The translations under genes were made by a program, and so were the position numbers. Shown piece by piece: positions 10,759-20,393 of a stretch of DNA of 64,000 bases. This DNA is from Aggregatilineales bacterium (lineage in GTDB: Bacteria > Chloroflexota > Anaerolineae > Aggregatilineales > Phototrophicaceae), in contig JAUQWZ010000004.1 in NCBI GenBank assembly GCA_030834905.1, positions 1 to 64,000 of the forward strand, given 5' to 3'. The notes beneath the pieces were generated by a model. That model was not told the origin of the DNA. It worked only from the letters and a program-made list of their open reading frames with translations, and did no database searches. How positions within the stretch are numbered: position 1 is the stretch's first letter; every line of letters begins with the position of its first letter.

Positions 10759-12450
10759 CTAGTTACCCGTATCGATGAATGCGCCAAAGACAGCACTGCC
10801 AGCAATTTTTAAGCCAACATGATCAGCGACTGAACTTAGCCGCACATTCGACCAATCAGCTATGCGAACAAAGCGCTCATATTGTTGGCCTTCTGCTTGC
10901 ACACGGAGCAAGTAATCACCCGATTGAGACCATTCAATTGGCAGACTATCGCCGGATTTTGATAAATCCAAGTTGATAATTGCAGCGTTGGTACTCAAAT
11001 CACTGAGCGTTACGTTGAACCGCTTTGCAAATGCGTGTACGATGACTTCTGGTCCATAGCCGACCAACCACGCTCCCGATTTTATGTCTCGTAATCCACC
11101 GCGCAACGCGATACCTATATGGCTCCTTGGCCGAAGCTGATTCACTAACTCTTTATGTTCGACCCTGACCTCCGACCACACATCGCTGAGGACCATCACA
11201 CTTGTATACTCGATCCAACCGTCAAGTTCGGTTTCTTGGTTCCAGCCGATCAAGGACTCACTCCGAAGACGCTCGACATCATTTCTAAGATTTGGACTGC
11301 ATAACAACACGAAGGGTACACCCAATTCAGGACGATCTGTCCAAGAGGCGTATACACCAGATGCAACATCATCGGGATCGGGTGGGAGAATCCAAAATTC
11401 TGACGGGCTGAGTACGAGACTTTTGATACGCTCTATTCCCTGAACGGGTAAGGTCAAACCGTGTTTTATATCGGAAAATGATAAGGGGAGTGATAAAAAC
11501 GGCTCAAACCAACCCGCGCGACTCGTAACTAAGGGCGAAGACTCGTTTTGATAGAGAACAGACGCTTCATTCGCTTGAATGTGGCGCGGTTGGCGGGGTA
11601 GCAAATAAAAGTTAGTCCCAGTCAGGTAGTGTTCAGTACGGTATAATCCTGTACGTAGGGTCGAGGATGCCGCAATTTGATGGGCTTTGGATCGGTCTAT
11701 GGGCCTGCCGCTGTCTACCCAAATATCAAACGTCTCATAGAGGGCATCGGACAAATCATCGTAGCGCGTAGCGCCTATCTTGCCCTCTGTGTCGAGTAAA
11801 TCTCGAAGGTGTTTAGGGAAGCGGGTGGTTGTGAGCTTGGCATCAGCACGCACCTGTGCGGTAAGCTCACCTTTTCCAAATCGTCCTGAATATTTGTCAT
11901 TGTTTAGACCAAAATGTCGCCAGAGACGAGTTTTGTCAAGTCCCCGTAAAAGTGCCTGTGATCGGGCGTATGTGTAGTACTGTTCCCCAGTTTTTGTAGC
12001 AGTCGGCTGAAAGCCATTGTAACGAAGCCAAAGCGCCCAATCCTCCCACAACTCCTGCTCAGCTCCACCTTTTAATCCAGCAGATCGACCGTCAACTTGA
12101 AGTCCTAAGATGTTATTGAAATGGGTAAAATAAGCTAGTGGGCTATGTGTTTCCTCATTTTCTCCCATGCGATGTGCAGCAAGTACCATCGCACATAGAA
12201 ATGCAAAATACCGTGGCGGCGTATCGTAATCCTTGTGTCCAGCGGCAAATATCCGATCTAGGTCGACAGCACTGTTACTCAAGCAACGCAAGCGTATGAC
12301 TTCGAGAAAGTCGTCTGCTGAGGTTCTTAGCTCATCAGCGACCCATGCGATTGCCTCGTCGTCGATGGCAAGATAGATACGGATGCCTTTGGGCATCCCA
12401 ACCAACGTGTAGTCAAATAGGGCTTGGTTCCATTCCTCGTACGTTGCCAT
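10759..12450 (-). CDS. protein of unknown family in the helicase operon
   Basis: ~563 aa from MATYEEWNQALFDY; 4-nt spacing to the downstream gene. Confidence 0.75.
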   Translation of the reverse strand: MATYEEWNQALFDYTLVGMPKGIRIYLAIDDEAIAWVADELRTSADDFLEVIRLRCLSNSAVDLDRIFAAGHKDYDTPPRYFAFLCAMVLAAHRMGENEETHSPLAYFTHFNNILGLQVDGRSAGLKGGAEQELWEDWALWLRYNGFQPTATKTGEQYYTYARSQALLRGLDKTRLWRHFGLNNDKYSGRFGKGELTAQVRADAKLTTTRFPKHLRDLLDTEGKIGATRYDDLSDALYETFDIWVDSGRPIDRSKAHQIAASSTLRTGLYRTEHYLTGTNFYLLPRQPRHIQANEASVLYQNESSPLVTSRAGWFEPFLSLPLSFSDIKHGLTLPVQGIERIKSLVLSPSEFWILPPDPDDVASGVYASWTDRPELGVPFVLLCSPNLRNDVERLRSESLIGWNQETELDGWIEYTSVMVLSDVWSEVRVEHKELVNQLRPRSHIGIALRGGLRDIKSGAWLVGYGPEVIVHAFAKRFNVTLSDLSTNAAIINLDLSKSGDSLPIEWSQSGDYLLRVQAEGQQYERFVRIADWSNVRLSSVADHVGLKIAGSAVFGAFIDTGN

Positions 12451-12454
12451 ATTG

Positions 12455-14428
12455 TTATGCCCTGTGCCACTCCACAATGTCGCTGAATTGCGATGCGACC
12501 GTTTTCAAAGCATCACGCACAGGTGACCCTTGCTCCGTAATATGAATAACAAGGGTATCCATTGCCCGGGTGAGCGGTATTAACAACCATCGTGCAGCCT
12601 GGATTTTAGGTTGATCTCCCGCAGTGGCGGAAGTGGTCAGTTGCTTTAGTTTGTAATCATAAAACTCGTCCAGTTCTAAAAGAACAACCGTCCAGCCTTC
12701 TAGACCACGGCAAGAATCGTATTGCACAATCCGCAACTCATCATTTTCTGTTGGGTAGGTGCCTCGGATTGCGAAGGATGCGCCATCCCAGGCTTTCCAT
12801 CCCCAATCACGAAATTGCTTTGCAACTTCAGAGTAGGCAGCGTCATCTTGACTGGGATTCGGCTTAACCATATTGGGAGGGACACAAAAAAGCATATCCA
12901 CTGGCTCGTTTCCAGCTTGCTTGGTTTGATTTATCCAAGACTCGAATTGCTGCTTGTCCGCTAGCGACTTAGAGCCTTCAACGATAATAATTCGTCCTCC
13001 GGGTACAAACTCATTTGCTATCCACTCCGACTCCTGTAGTCCGAATTCGCCAGCCAGTGCTCCAATGAAACGAGTCAACCCGGCTTTCATCCGTAAACAG
13101 GTTTTTAGCGACACAGTATGTAAATCGCGAGCCTGGAGATTCCCACGCCAATCCGCGGGAGACTGGCTACGGATCAGCTGATCGATACCATCTGCTACAG
13201 CAAAAATACGGTGTGAATAGAGGTGGAACAAAATATCGCGTTCGTCATCGGGAAAGTCTTGCGCTTCATCAATAAATATGAAATCCCATGAAAACTTCAG
13301 CCGATGTGACAGCATCAATCCTTTAATATCGTCTTCTTGGACAGCACCAGCCGATAGCATCAACAAGGCTTCGCTCTTGAATGCACTATACTTTTCCAAA
13401 AAATTGTCCTCGGTGTCAGACAGTATGCCAAGACCGTGCAGTACAGAGTAAAAAAACGACTGTACAGTTTGTATTTGAATGCTGCGATTAGCCACACCAT
13501 CGCTGATACCCATGATGGTTAACAGACGACGGAGGTCAGCTACTAGCGCCCTGTTATAAGTCAAAATAAGGATACGCTGAGCAGAGTCATCGTATAGGTG
13601 CTTGGCAAGCTGAAGCAAACGAACTGTCTTTCCTGACCCACCGCGTCCCCGTAAGATAAGAAGTTTTTGACCAACCAAATTTTGAAGATGTAGTTCGTCA
13701 GCGACACGCTGGTTGATCTGTTCCATTCTCCGGCGATCTATGGCCGTCGGAGTGATTACTTTCGTCAATGCCTGAATAACTTTGTTAATGCTGGCAGCGT
13801 TATCGTAATTCGCCGATAGACGCCATTGCCGTTCCATTGAGCGCGGCGGACTCACTTGGGTGATCACATTCAGAAATAGCGACCAACGGGCATCTGATCC
13901 CAGAATGTTGTGTGGTCGTGGTGGTAAGTCGGAACCGGGGACGTTTATTAGCCATATCAGGGGTGTTATCCATGGGACAGGGCTTATGCCAAGTAGCCGG
14001 AGGTAATTAATAAGCGATTGTTTCTGCATTTCGTTCTGGTGGCTGGCGTCATGCCATTCGTGACGATTTGCATAAAATACCCCTACCTGTGATCCAGTAA
14101 ATCGGACCCGCTCGGCGGAATGGGATTTAACTTCAATTACTAAACAAAAGCTATCAACAACAATACTGTCAGGTCGCTCAACATCGCCGGCGCGCGTTGT
14201 GAATGGGAGAAACGGCCTAAACGTGACCGGGGAAGCAAAATTACCGATTACGATAATATCGATGTCTCTTACCATCTGACCGTGGCATTTAGCGCCGACA
14301 ATAATACTAATGCTTTCGCTAGCGCTATTCTCGATTTGCGGGTATTCCTGAAGGATTTTGTCTTTCAAAGAGAGTGCCGCCGTATATTCGCTCGTATTGG
14401 GTTGGGCTAATCCAGAAATGGTTAGCAT
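12455..14428 (-). CDS. nuclease/NERD-like N-terminal domain fused to UvrD-like SF1 helicase/ATPase
   Basis: N-term DSIVVDSFCLVIEVKSHS (D...ExK-type nuclease motif), Walker A LRGRGGSGKTVRLLQLAKHL, Walker B FIFIDEAQDFP, C-terminal VQYDSCRGLEGWTVVLLELDEF and ARWLLIPLTRAMDTLVIH. Confidence 0.8.
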   Translation of the reverse strand: MLTISGLAQPNTSEYTAALSLKDKILQEYPQIENSASESISIIVGAKCHGQMVRDIDIIVIGNFASPVTFRPFLPFTTRAGDVERPDSIVVDSFCLVIEVKSHSAERVRFTGSQVGVFYANRHEWHDASHQNEMQKQSLINYLRLLGISPVPWITPLIWLINVPGSDLPPRPHNILGSDARWSLFLNVITQVSPPRSMERQWRLSANYDNAASINKVIQALTKVITPTAIDRRRMEQINQRVADELHLQNLVGQKLLILRGRGGSGKTVRLLQLAKHLYDDSAQRILILTYNRALVADLRRLLTIMGISDGVANRSIQIQTVQSFFYSVLHGLGILSDTEDNFLEKYSAFKSEALLMLSAGAVQEDDIKGLMLSHRLKFSWDFIFIDEAQDFPDDERDILFHLYSHRIFAVADGIDQLIRSQSPADWRGNLQARDLHTVSLKTCLRMKAGLTRFIGALAGEFGLQESEWIANEFVPGGRIIIVEGSKSLADKQQFESWINQTKQAGNEPVDMLFCVPPNMVKPNPSQDDAAYSEVAKQFRDWGWKAWDGASFAIRGTYPTENDELRIVQYDSCRGLEGWTVVLLELDEFYDYKLKQLTTSATAGDQPKIQAARWLLIPLTRAMDTLVIHITEQGSPVRDALKTVASQFSDIVEWHRA

Positions 14429-14560
14429 AAGCGCTACCTGTTACACGAAAGAATTACATGTACACCAACAATATATCTATTTTGAACCGGAAACCACTGT
14501 GAGGAACAATAAGCTCGGGCAAATTAAGCAATTTTATGGTGCTAGTGGGTGTGCGGAGTG

Positions 14561-14569
14561 TGTTATAAT
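14561..14569 (+). promoter_or_regulatory. putative extended -10 promoter (TGtTATAAT) for the + strand operon
   Basis: TGTTATAAT in the divergent intergenic region, upstream of the GNAT start. Confidence 0.5.
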
Positions 14570-14632
14570 CTGGGCAGCAGACCGCCCAAACCCAGAGTGA
14601 CCTCCGTGCCACAAAAAGCAAGTTCAACATTT

Positions 14633-15061
14633 ATGAGAGCAACCATTAAGCAAGTGCCTGCAATGAAAGCCATCGCGGATGCAAATCGCGATGAGATTGG
14701 GTTCGTTAACCAAGCAAAGCTTACACAAGCGGTTTTTGAAGAACGAATTATCGTGGCGATTCTTCGTAAGAAGGTGATTGGCTTTGTTGTCTTTCGCCAT
14801 CGTAAAACTGATACTCAAACTACCCTCTCTGAAATATGCCTCGATCAGGCTTTACGCGGTCAAGGGTATGGGCGTGAATTGATTAACGCCCTTTGTCGTG
14901 ATTGCATCAAGCACGGCCATTCGTATATCAAGCTGAAATGCCCGGTTGACTTACCGGCGAACACATTTTATGAGTGCTTAGGATTCCAAAAGATCGGAAC
15001 TGAAATGGGTAAGGTGCGGAAGCTTAATATCTGGGAACTGTCGGTTGTTGAAACCAGGTGA
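14633..15061 (+). CDS. GNAT-family N-acetyltransferase-like protein (a GTG start at 14606 is possible)
   Basis: LDQALRGQGYGRELINALCRDCIKHGHSYIKLKCPVDLPANTFYECLGFQKIG: GNAT motif A (RGQGYG) and terminal FYECLGF. Confidence 0.75.
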   Translation: MRATIKQVPAMKAIADANRDEIGFVNQAKLTQAVFEERIIVAILRKKVIGFVVFRHRKTDTQTTLSEICLDQALRGQGYGRELINALCRDCIKHGHSYIKLKCPVDLPANTFYECLGFQKIGTEMGKVRKLNIWELSVVETR

Positions 15062-15064
15062 CCC

Positions 15065-16102
15065 GTGGAATTCGTTGCTTCAATGACAGCACGTGTGGAT
15101 GAATTACGCCAAATTTGGCATCTTTGGCACGCCAATGGTGATCAGCGTAATCCGTTTGCGCGAACCATCTTTACACCGTTATTTGCTCGCAAGACGGTCT
15201 TGAAATTTATGGCAGAGCACTTTCAAGGGCAAGACGGTGTGATCTTCGACTCAGGTGGGTACTATGTCCAGCAGGGCATTGTTTCGTACGAGACTCTATT
15301 TCAACGACTGCTGGCGTTTTATCGGAAAAACGATTGGGGGAGTTGGTATGTTTTGCCCGACTATGTACCCACGTCTTCTCTCACATCGGAAGAAGTTCTA
15401 AGCCGAGTGAATGCCACAATTACTATAGCTCGTCAATTTGCCCTTGAAATGCCCGTACCTTTGCGTGACCGAATGCTGCCGGTCGTCCAAGGGCATACTA
15501 GGGAGCAAATCAAGGAGTGTGTGGACAATTATGCCGATATGGGAGCGACCTACATCGGTTTCGGCAGTTTCGGTACGAGTGGTGACAACAACTCGATCAA
15601 TATGATTACGAAGCAAGCAGTACAAATGATCGAGTTCTTGAAGCTACATGCTCAGAAACACGGCTTGAAAGTCCACCTGTTCGGTGTAGGCACACCGAAT
15701 GTCTTGCCGCTGTTTTACGATCTCGGTATCGATAGCTTCGATAGCTCATGCTGGAGTCGAACCGCTGGATATGGGAATGTATATCTTCCATTCATTGGCC
15801 GTAAAAATATTACTCAACGGATGGCGCGCGAGATCGGAGGCGTAGCCTACACTCAAGCCCGTTTTAACGAGTTAAAAGAAGCAACTTCGCACAGTTGTCC
15901 GTTTTGCGCGGATTTCGAAACACTCAAATCGAGTCGTATCTATCAAATGGTTCACAACCTGTATGTGATGCTGGACACCGTCGATGCTCTAAATACCGGA
16001 AAAACCTTTGTCCCAGAGCTTATCGGGCTTGAGGAGTCGCGCTACAAAAGCTACCGTAAGCAACCTCACGTCAAGTTCAATACGGCGTCAAATGATGACT
16101 AA
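15065..16102 (+). CDS. tRNA-guanine transglycosylase-like / DpdA-like enzyme
   Basis: VIFDSGGYYVQQG (TGT DSGG), PVVQGHTREQ, YIGFGSFGTS, VHLFGVGTP, GIDSFDSSCWSRTAGYGN (nucleophile-Asp region), HSCPFC...MVHNL residual Zn site. Confidence 0.85.
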   Translation: MEFVASMTARVDELRQIWHLWHANGDQRNPFARTIFTPLFARKTVLKFMAEHFQGQDGVIFDSGGYYVQQGIVSYETLFQRLLAFYRKNDWGSWYVLPDYVPTSSLTSEEVLSRVNATITIARQFALEMPVPLRDRMLPVVQGHTREQIKECVDNYADMGATYIGFGSFGTSGDNNSINMITKQAVQMIEFLKLHAQKHGLKVHLFGVGTPNVLPLFYDLGIDSFDSSCWSRTAGYGNVYLPFIGRKNITQRMAREIGGVAYTQARFNELKEATSHSCPFCADFETLKSSRIYQMVHNLYVMLDTVDALNTGKTFVPELIGLEESRYKSYRKQPHVKFNTASNDD

Positions 16103-16916
16103 CACAAGTGGATTTCACGTCCGACATGACCTTCTCCCTTCTCATACGTATGAGATCATTATATTGCTGCGTACAATAAACGGGAGTGGAACTCTTGAGG
16201 AAATCCAGCAGGTTGCTGAACAGCACGGCTTTACTGTTCGCAATCGCAAAGATTGGAGCAAACCTCTACGATCGCTAATGGAGCTTGGAATTGTTCATTC
16301 GGATAAAAAGCGCCCCGTATTGACAGAAATTGGCAGAGTTGTTGCCCATCTTACAGCCTTTCAGCCGGATTTGCTCCCCGATTTTATCCATTTCTTGTAT
16401 TACACCTGCTACGATAGCGACCTAGAAAAGCGGTTTTCGTGGAGCTACCGCTTGATCTGTGATTCGCTGTGGAATAGTGCACCATGTGTCGTAAACCGAG
16501 ATAAGCTTGTTAATTTGGTAACAGCGCAGGCATTGGCAGCCTTCCAAGTTAACGGTATTTCATTCAGTGTAAATAGCGTTTATGGTGTTCTGAACTGGTT
16601 AAATGCCCTTGAACCAAGGTGTATTGTGCCCCAATTAGACGAGCAGAAATTCCTGCGCCGCGCTTATTGCTCTGTCGAGTTGTTTATGCTGTCTCTCTAC
16701 CATGTATTCCGCTTTCACCAGGACGCTGATACTCCATTTGTGCCTATAACACCAAATTTCCGAAAAAAGGTCTGTCAAATATGTTTGCTAGTACCAGAGT
16801 TTTTTTCGGAAATGCTCGATCAGGCAGACGCAAACTTCGACTGTTTGCAGGTTAGGCATGAACGAGGAGACCGCATTGCCATCAAAGATTTTTCCTGGTC
16901 AGTTCTAGAAAGCTGA
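16092..16916 (+). CDS. small partner protein of ATPase cassette 1 (unknown family)
   Basis: GFHVRHDLLPSHTYEI...WSYRLICDSLWN...SVNSVYGVLNWLNAL; clearly related to the protein at 20394-21200; ATG overlaps the dpdA-like stop. Confidence 0.75.
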   Translation: MMTNTSGFHVRHDLLPSHTYEIIILLRTINGSGTLEEIQQVAEQHGFTVRNRKDWSKPLRSLMELGIVHSDKKRPVLTEIGRVVAHLTAFQPDLLPDFIHFLYYTCYDSDLEKRFSWSYRLICDSLWNSAPCVVNRDKLVNLVTAQALAAFQVNGISFSVNSVYGVLNWLNALEPRCIVPQLDEQKFLRRAYCSVELFMLSLYHVFRFHQDADTPFVPITPNFRKKVCQICLLVPEFFSEMLDQADANFDCLQVRHERGDRIAIKDFSWSVLES

Positions 16917-16923
16917 AGATTCT

Positions 16924-19900
16924 ATGTCCCAAGTCATTGACAGGCTCGCAACAATCGCGGCAAAAGGTCCAGTGGTTGCCACACATGTTGGCATTTTCAA
17001 CGACACGAACACTCAACAAACATACGAGCGTTACAACCGCGAAGCACAAACCTATGTACGACCACCAGAGATAGCTACCTTTCAGCAACAGATGCTGGAC
17101 AAAATCCTTGGAAAGAACACCGCAATTGGATGCATGGTTGCTCCATTTGGCTACGGCAAGACAAGCGCAGCGATCGATACTTGGAAATTGTGCGAAACCA
17201 AAGGTATTCTGGCAATTCCGCCATTTAGTTGCAGTTCGATAGCCGAATTGGGCCGCGCAATGGCTACAGGGGTCATCGAACAATTGGATGTTGGCGACAC
17301 AGCGAAAATACGTGAGGCCTACGACGCGCTAATTGTTTCCTCTGCGCGTCGTTTAGCCGAACAAGATGTTAAACAATACAAGATCGATTTAGAAACGGCA
17401 CTACACAGCATTGAAGATAAAATTGAGCGTGGTTACCTTCAGATTGAAGCGATGAGTAACCATCTGCTCATCTTTATCGAGCAACTCACTCAAATTGTTC
17501 TCGATGCAGGTTATAACGGATTGCTGGTCATTGTCGATGAATTCCAGCAGTTTTTGGGGAATATCAATAAAGCAACAATTACAAATTTTAGGACGCTGGT
17601 CTGGGGGCTACGTACCCGTGGAGAAGTCCCTTTCGGTATATTGATCACAATGGATCCAGATACGGAACGAAACCTTAACGAGCGTGCTGGCGACATTATG
17701 CATCGGATCAAAGAAGATAGCCTCTATCTTGACTTTACTGATGCATATGATCGGGAATTTCCCCGCCTACTGTGGGCACGCTATGCAGAAACTCTGGGCT
17801 TTACCGACGAAAGCCAGCAAGTCGTGGATTACGCGACGCTTGATGCCATTGGGCAAATTGGCGAACGACATGACTTGAGCAACGGTCCTAGAACGGTTAT
17901 CGACATATTTCAGCGCATCGCAAATCTCTATACGGTCAAACGGCAGCCATATTTGCCTATCGATATGATCGATGATTTTATGACAGGCGCGATTCGGTTC
18001 GATGGAGACCAGAGCAAGATCGCCTCGCTAGTGACCGAGCTAACCAGCTATGACTATATTAAGCGCGTGCCGAAACGATTCCAAGCGCTAAAGCTTATCT
18101 CAGCTTTTCCGCGCGGTTGCCCCCGTGAAGTTGCAGAACGGTATGAATTGGGAGATGCCTACGATGAACTGGCGGATCTGCTGCGTGGGGAAGTCTTGAC
18201 TGAACTCCCAGAGGGCATGGCGCTCATCGACCTACAACGCGTCGGCAAACCCCAGAACAAGCTAAACATTATCCTCAAGAAGTACTGGTTGCAGATTACT
18301 GAAGATGAAATCATCGCGGATAGAGCGGTGCCACTATTCGCCAAGTATGCGATCGCGCCACTGTTTCCAGCAGCACATAACCCTATTTCTGGATGGTCGC
18401 CAGAAGACCCTGAATTCCAGCTTACCGCCAACGGAAGTTATGCGCAGACTTATGAAGGTACCTTTTTCGAAGAATATCCAAAACGACGAGTTCATTTTCA
18501 AGTATGCCGCACACTTGATCAGGTTACGCCCCCCGATAATTTTGCTGATGTTCACTTTGTATTCTTGTTGCAACGCGCAAGTGATATCCCTCTAGCTGCA
18601 CAGTACGAACGTGAATCAAGAACATTCATCCTGAGCATATTGATAAATCATCCCTTTGAACTGCCGATGCCACGTGACGTACGATGGATCGAAGAATACC
18701 TTCGCCCGGTAGTGATGTCTCCAGGTGTATTGCTAAGTTTGCTAGACTATATTGAGAACCAAGCGCCGAAAATTGAAGGGATTACGGCAAGCGAACTCGC
18801 TCGAATTGAGTCCCACCAGCAGAAATTGACGATGTTTTTATCTACAGCGATTTTTGGCGAAAACCTATTTAAAGGGTTAGGACTGGACGTTATCGCGCGT
18901 GGCGAACAGGCCATTCGCGAAGTTCTTTTCGGAGTATTTCATTCTGCTTACCCACAATATCACACCCTTGTCACGTCTCCCCAATGGGACGCACACTTAA
19001 AATCCTATGCGAAGGCACTAAGTTCGGTGAATGCATTGCATAGCCGTGGGATGGAGACACTTACCGATAGCAAATCTGCCATTGCATCGTTATTTGGCTT
19101 ACGCAACCATGCCGGGTTCGAGAGCCAATCCAAGCAATACGGTGAACTTCTAATCGTAGAAAAATGGACAGGTGATTCGGGCACCATACGATTCCAGCGA
19201 CATCCCGGGGAAACGTTGATCCATAACGCGATAACTCTCGGAAATAATTTGGAAATTGAAATGCTTATCCAGATTGCCCGAAAGGACGGCTATCTACCCG
19301 AAGAAGTTTATCGTCTCGCTGAATTCTTGATGCTGAGAGGATTTATTCAGTACGATGAAACGCAAGAGGCATACGTCCCTGCGCATACACTTTCGATTCC
19401 TGAATTGCAACAGCTTACGTATGAAATAAATGAAGAAGCTGAAATGCTGAGTTCGGTAGTAGATTCCCCAGCATTTGATCGAGCCTTTGAACAAGTGTCA
19501 ATGGCGAATGCCAGTTTAGAGGCTGGTGAGTTGATTGAAGTACAAGTACTTCTGCTTCAAGCCCAAAACATGATTCAGCAAGAACGTCCCAAGGTAGCAA
19601 AGAATCTCACTAATCAGCTCTTAGAGTTGCGTTCTGCAATCCATCGGCAAATTGACACACTAAAAAAGCCTTTGCCTATCTCAAATGCAGGAACTGCTCT
19701 TGACACCCATATCAATGGGGTTGGAAGAGCGCTCACCGGTCGGCGGGAATCCTATGCAGAGGCTCTGAATAGATTTTCCTCAGTTGTAACAGAAGCGCTA
19801 AATCAGCCTACATTATCCGAGGACGTACGTTCAATACGAGAGATGATTAGTTTGTCATCCAATATTCATTCTGAATATGAAGCCTTAACGAAGGAAGTCA

Positions 19901-20391
19901 ACGACATTCTAAGTTTGAGTGATCTCCATTCGGATTGGGTGAAGCTTGTTGAACAATTACAGCAAATTGCGAAATATAACGAAGTGCTGACTTCGTTTAC
20001 CGACATAACTGGATTTGAACGTGAGCAAAAAGCGATAACTCAGGAACTTATGGAGGGACTCTCCGTCGATGGCGCACGACGTTACCACGCTCTCTTTGCC
20101 GAAAATGCGCCACGGGTTTCTACCCTACTAGATGAAGTCAGCACAGCGATAAAGGCTCAACATCTTGCGACAGCCAAACCAGCAAAACCTGATGAGGTCA
20201 AGCAAACGATTCGTCCTGAAAAACGGATTTGCAAATCCGAATCTGTCATTGGACTACTACAACGGAAGCCGATTTCATTCGCCCAATTGGTAAACGCAGT
20301 TGAATTAGCACCGGATGACCTGCAAGAACTTCTGCTCGACCTCGAAAAACAAGGCGAAATCAAGATTGCAATAACTAAAGGCGGCAAATAG
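16924..20391 (+). CDS. large P-loop ATPase, BrxC/PglY-like (DUF6079-like), cassette 1
   Basis: Walker A VAPFGYGKTS, Walker B GLLVIVDEFQQFL, LSNGPRTVIDIFQRI; 1155 aa. Confidence 0.75.
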   Translation: MSQVIDRLATIAAKGPVVATHVGIFNDTNTQQTYERYNREAQTYVRPPEIATFQQQMLDKILGKNTAIGCMVAPFGYGKTSAAIDTWKLCETKGILAIPPFSCSSIAELGRAMATGVIEQLDVGDTAKIREAYDALIVSSARRLAEQDVKQYKIDLETALHSIEDKIERGYLQIEAMSNHLLIFIEQLTQIVLDAGYNGLLVIVDEFQQFLGNINKATITNFRTLVWGLRTRGEVPFGILITMDPDTERNLNERAGDIMHRIKEDSLYLDFTDAYDREFPRLLWARYAETLGFTDESQQVVDYATLDAIGQIGERHDLSNGPRTVIDIFQRIANLYTVKRQPYLPIDMIDDFMTGAIRFDGDQSKIASLVTELTSYDYIKRVPKRFQALKLISAFPRGCPREVAERYELGDAYDELADLLRGEVLTELPEGMALIDLQRVGKPQNKLNIILKKYWLQITEDEIIADRAVPLFAKYAIAPLFPAAHNPISGWSPEDPEFQLTANGSYAQTYEGTFFEEYPKRRVHFQVCRTLDQVTPPDNFADVHFVFLLQRASDIPLAAQYERESRTFILSILINHPFELPMPRDVRWIEEYLRPVVMSPGVLLSLLDYIENQAPKIEGITASELARIESHQQKLTMFLSTAIFGENLFKGLGLDVIARGEQAIREVLFGVFHSAYPQYHTLVTSPQWDAHLKSYAKALSSVNALHSRGMETLTDSKSAIASLFGLRNHAGFESQSKQYGELLIVEKWTGDSGTIRFQRHPGETLIHNAITLGNNLEIEMLIQIARKDGYLPEEVYRLAEFLMLRGFIQYDETQEAYVPAHTLSIPELQQLTYEINEEAEMLSSVVDSPAFDRAFEQVSMANASLEAGELIEVQVLLLQAQNMIQQERPKVAKNLTNQLLELRSAIHRQIDTLKKPLPISNAGTALDTHINGVGRALTGRRESYAEALNRFSSVVTEALNQPTLSEDVRSIREMISLSSNIHSEYEALTKEVNDILSLSDLHSDWVKLVEQLQQIAKYNEVLTSFTDITGFEREQKAITQELMEGLSVDGARRYHALFAENAPRVSTLLDEVSTAIKAQHLATAKPAKPDEVKQTIRPEKRICKSESVIGLLQRKPISFAQLVNAVELAPDDLQELLLDLEKQGEIKIAITKGGK

Positions 20392-20393
20392 CT

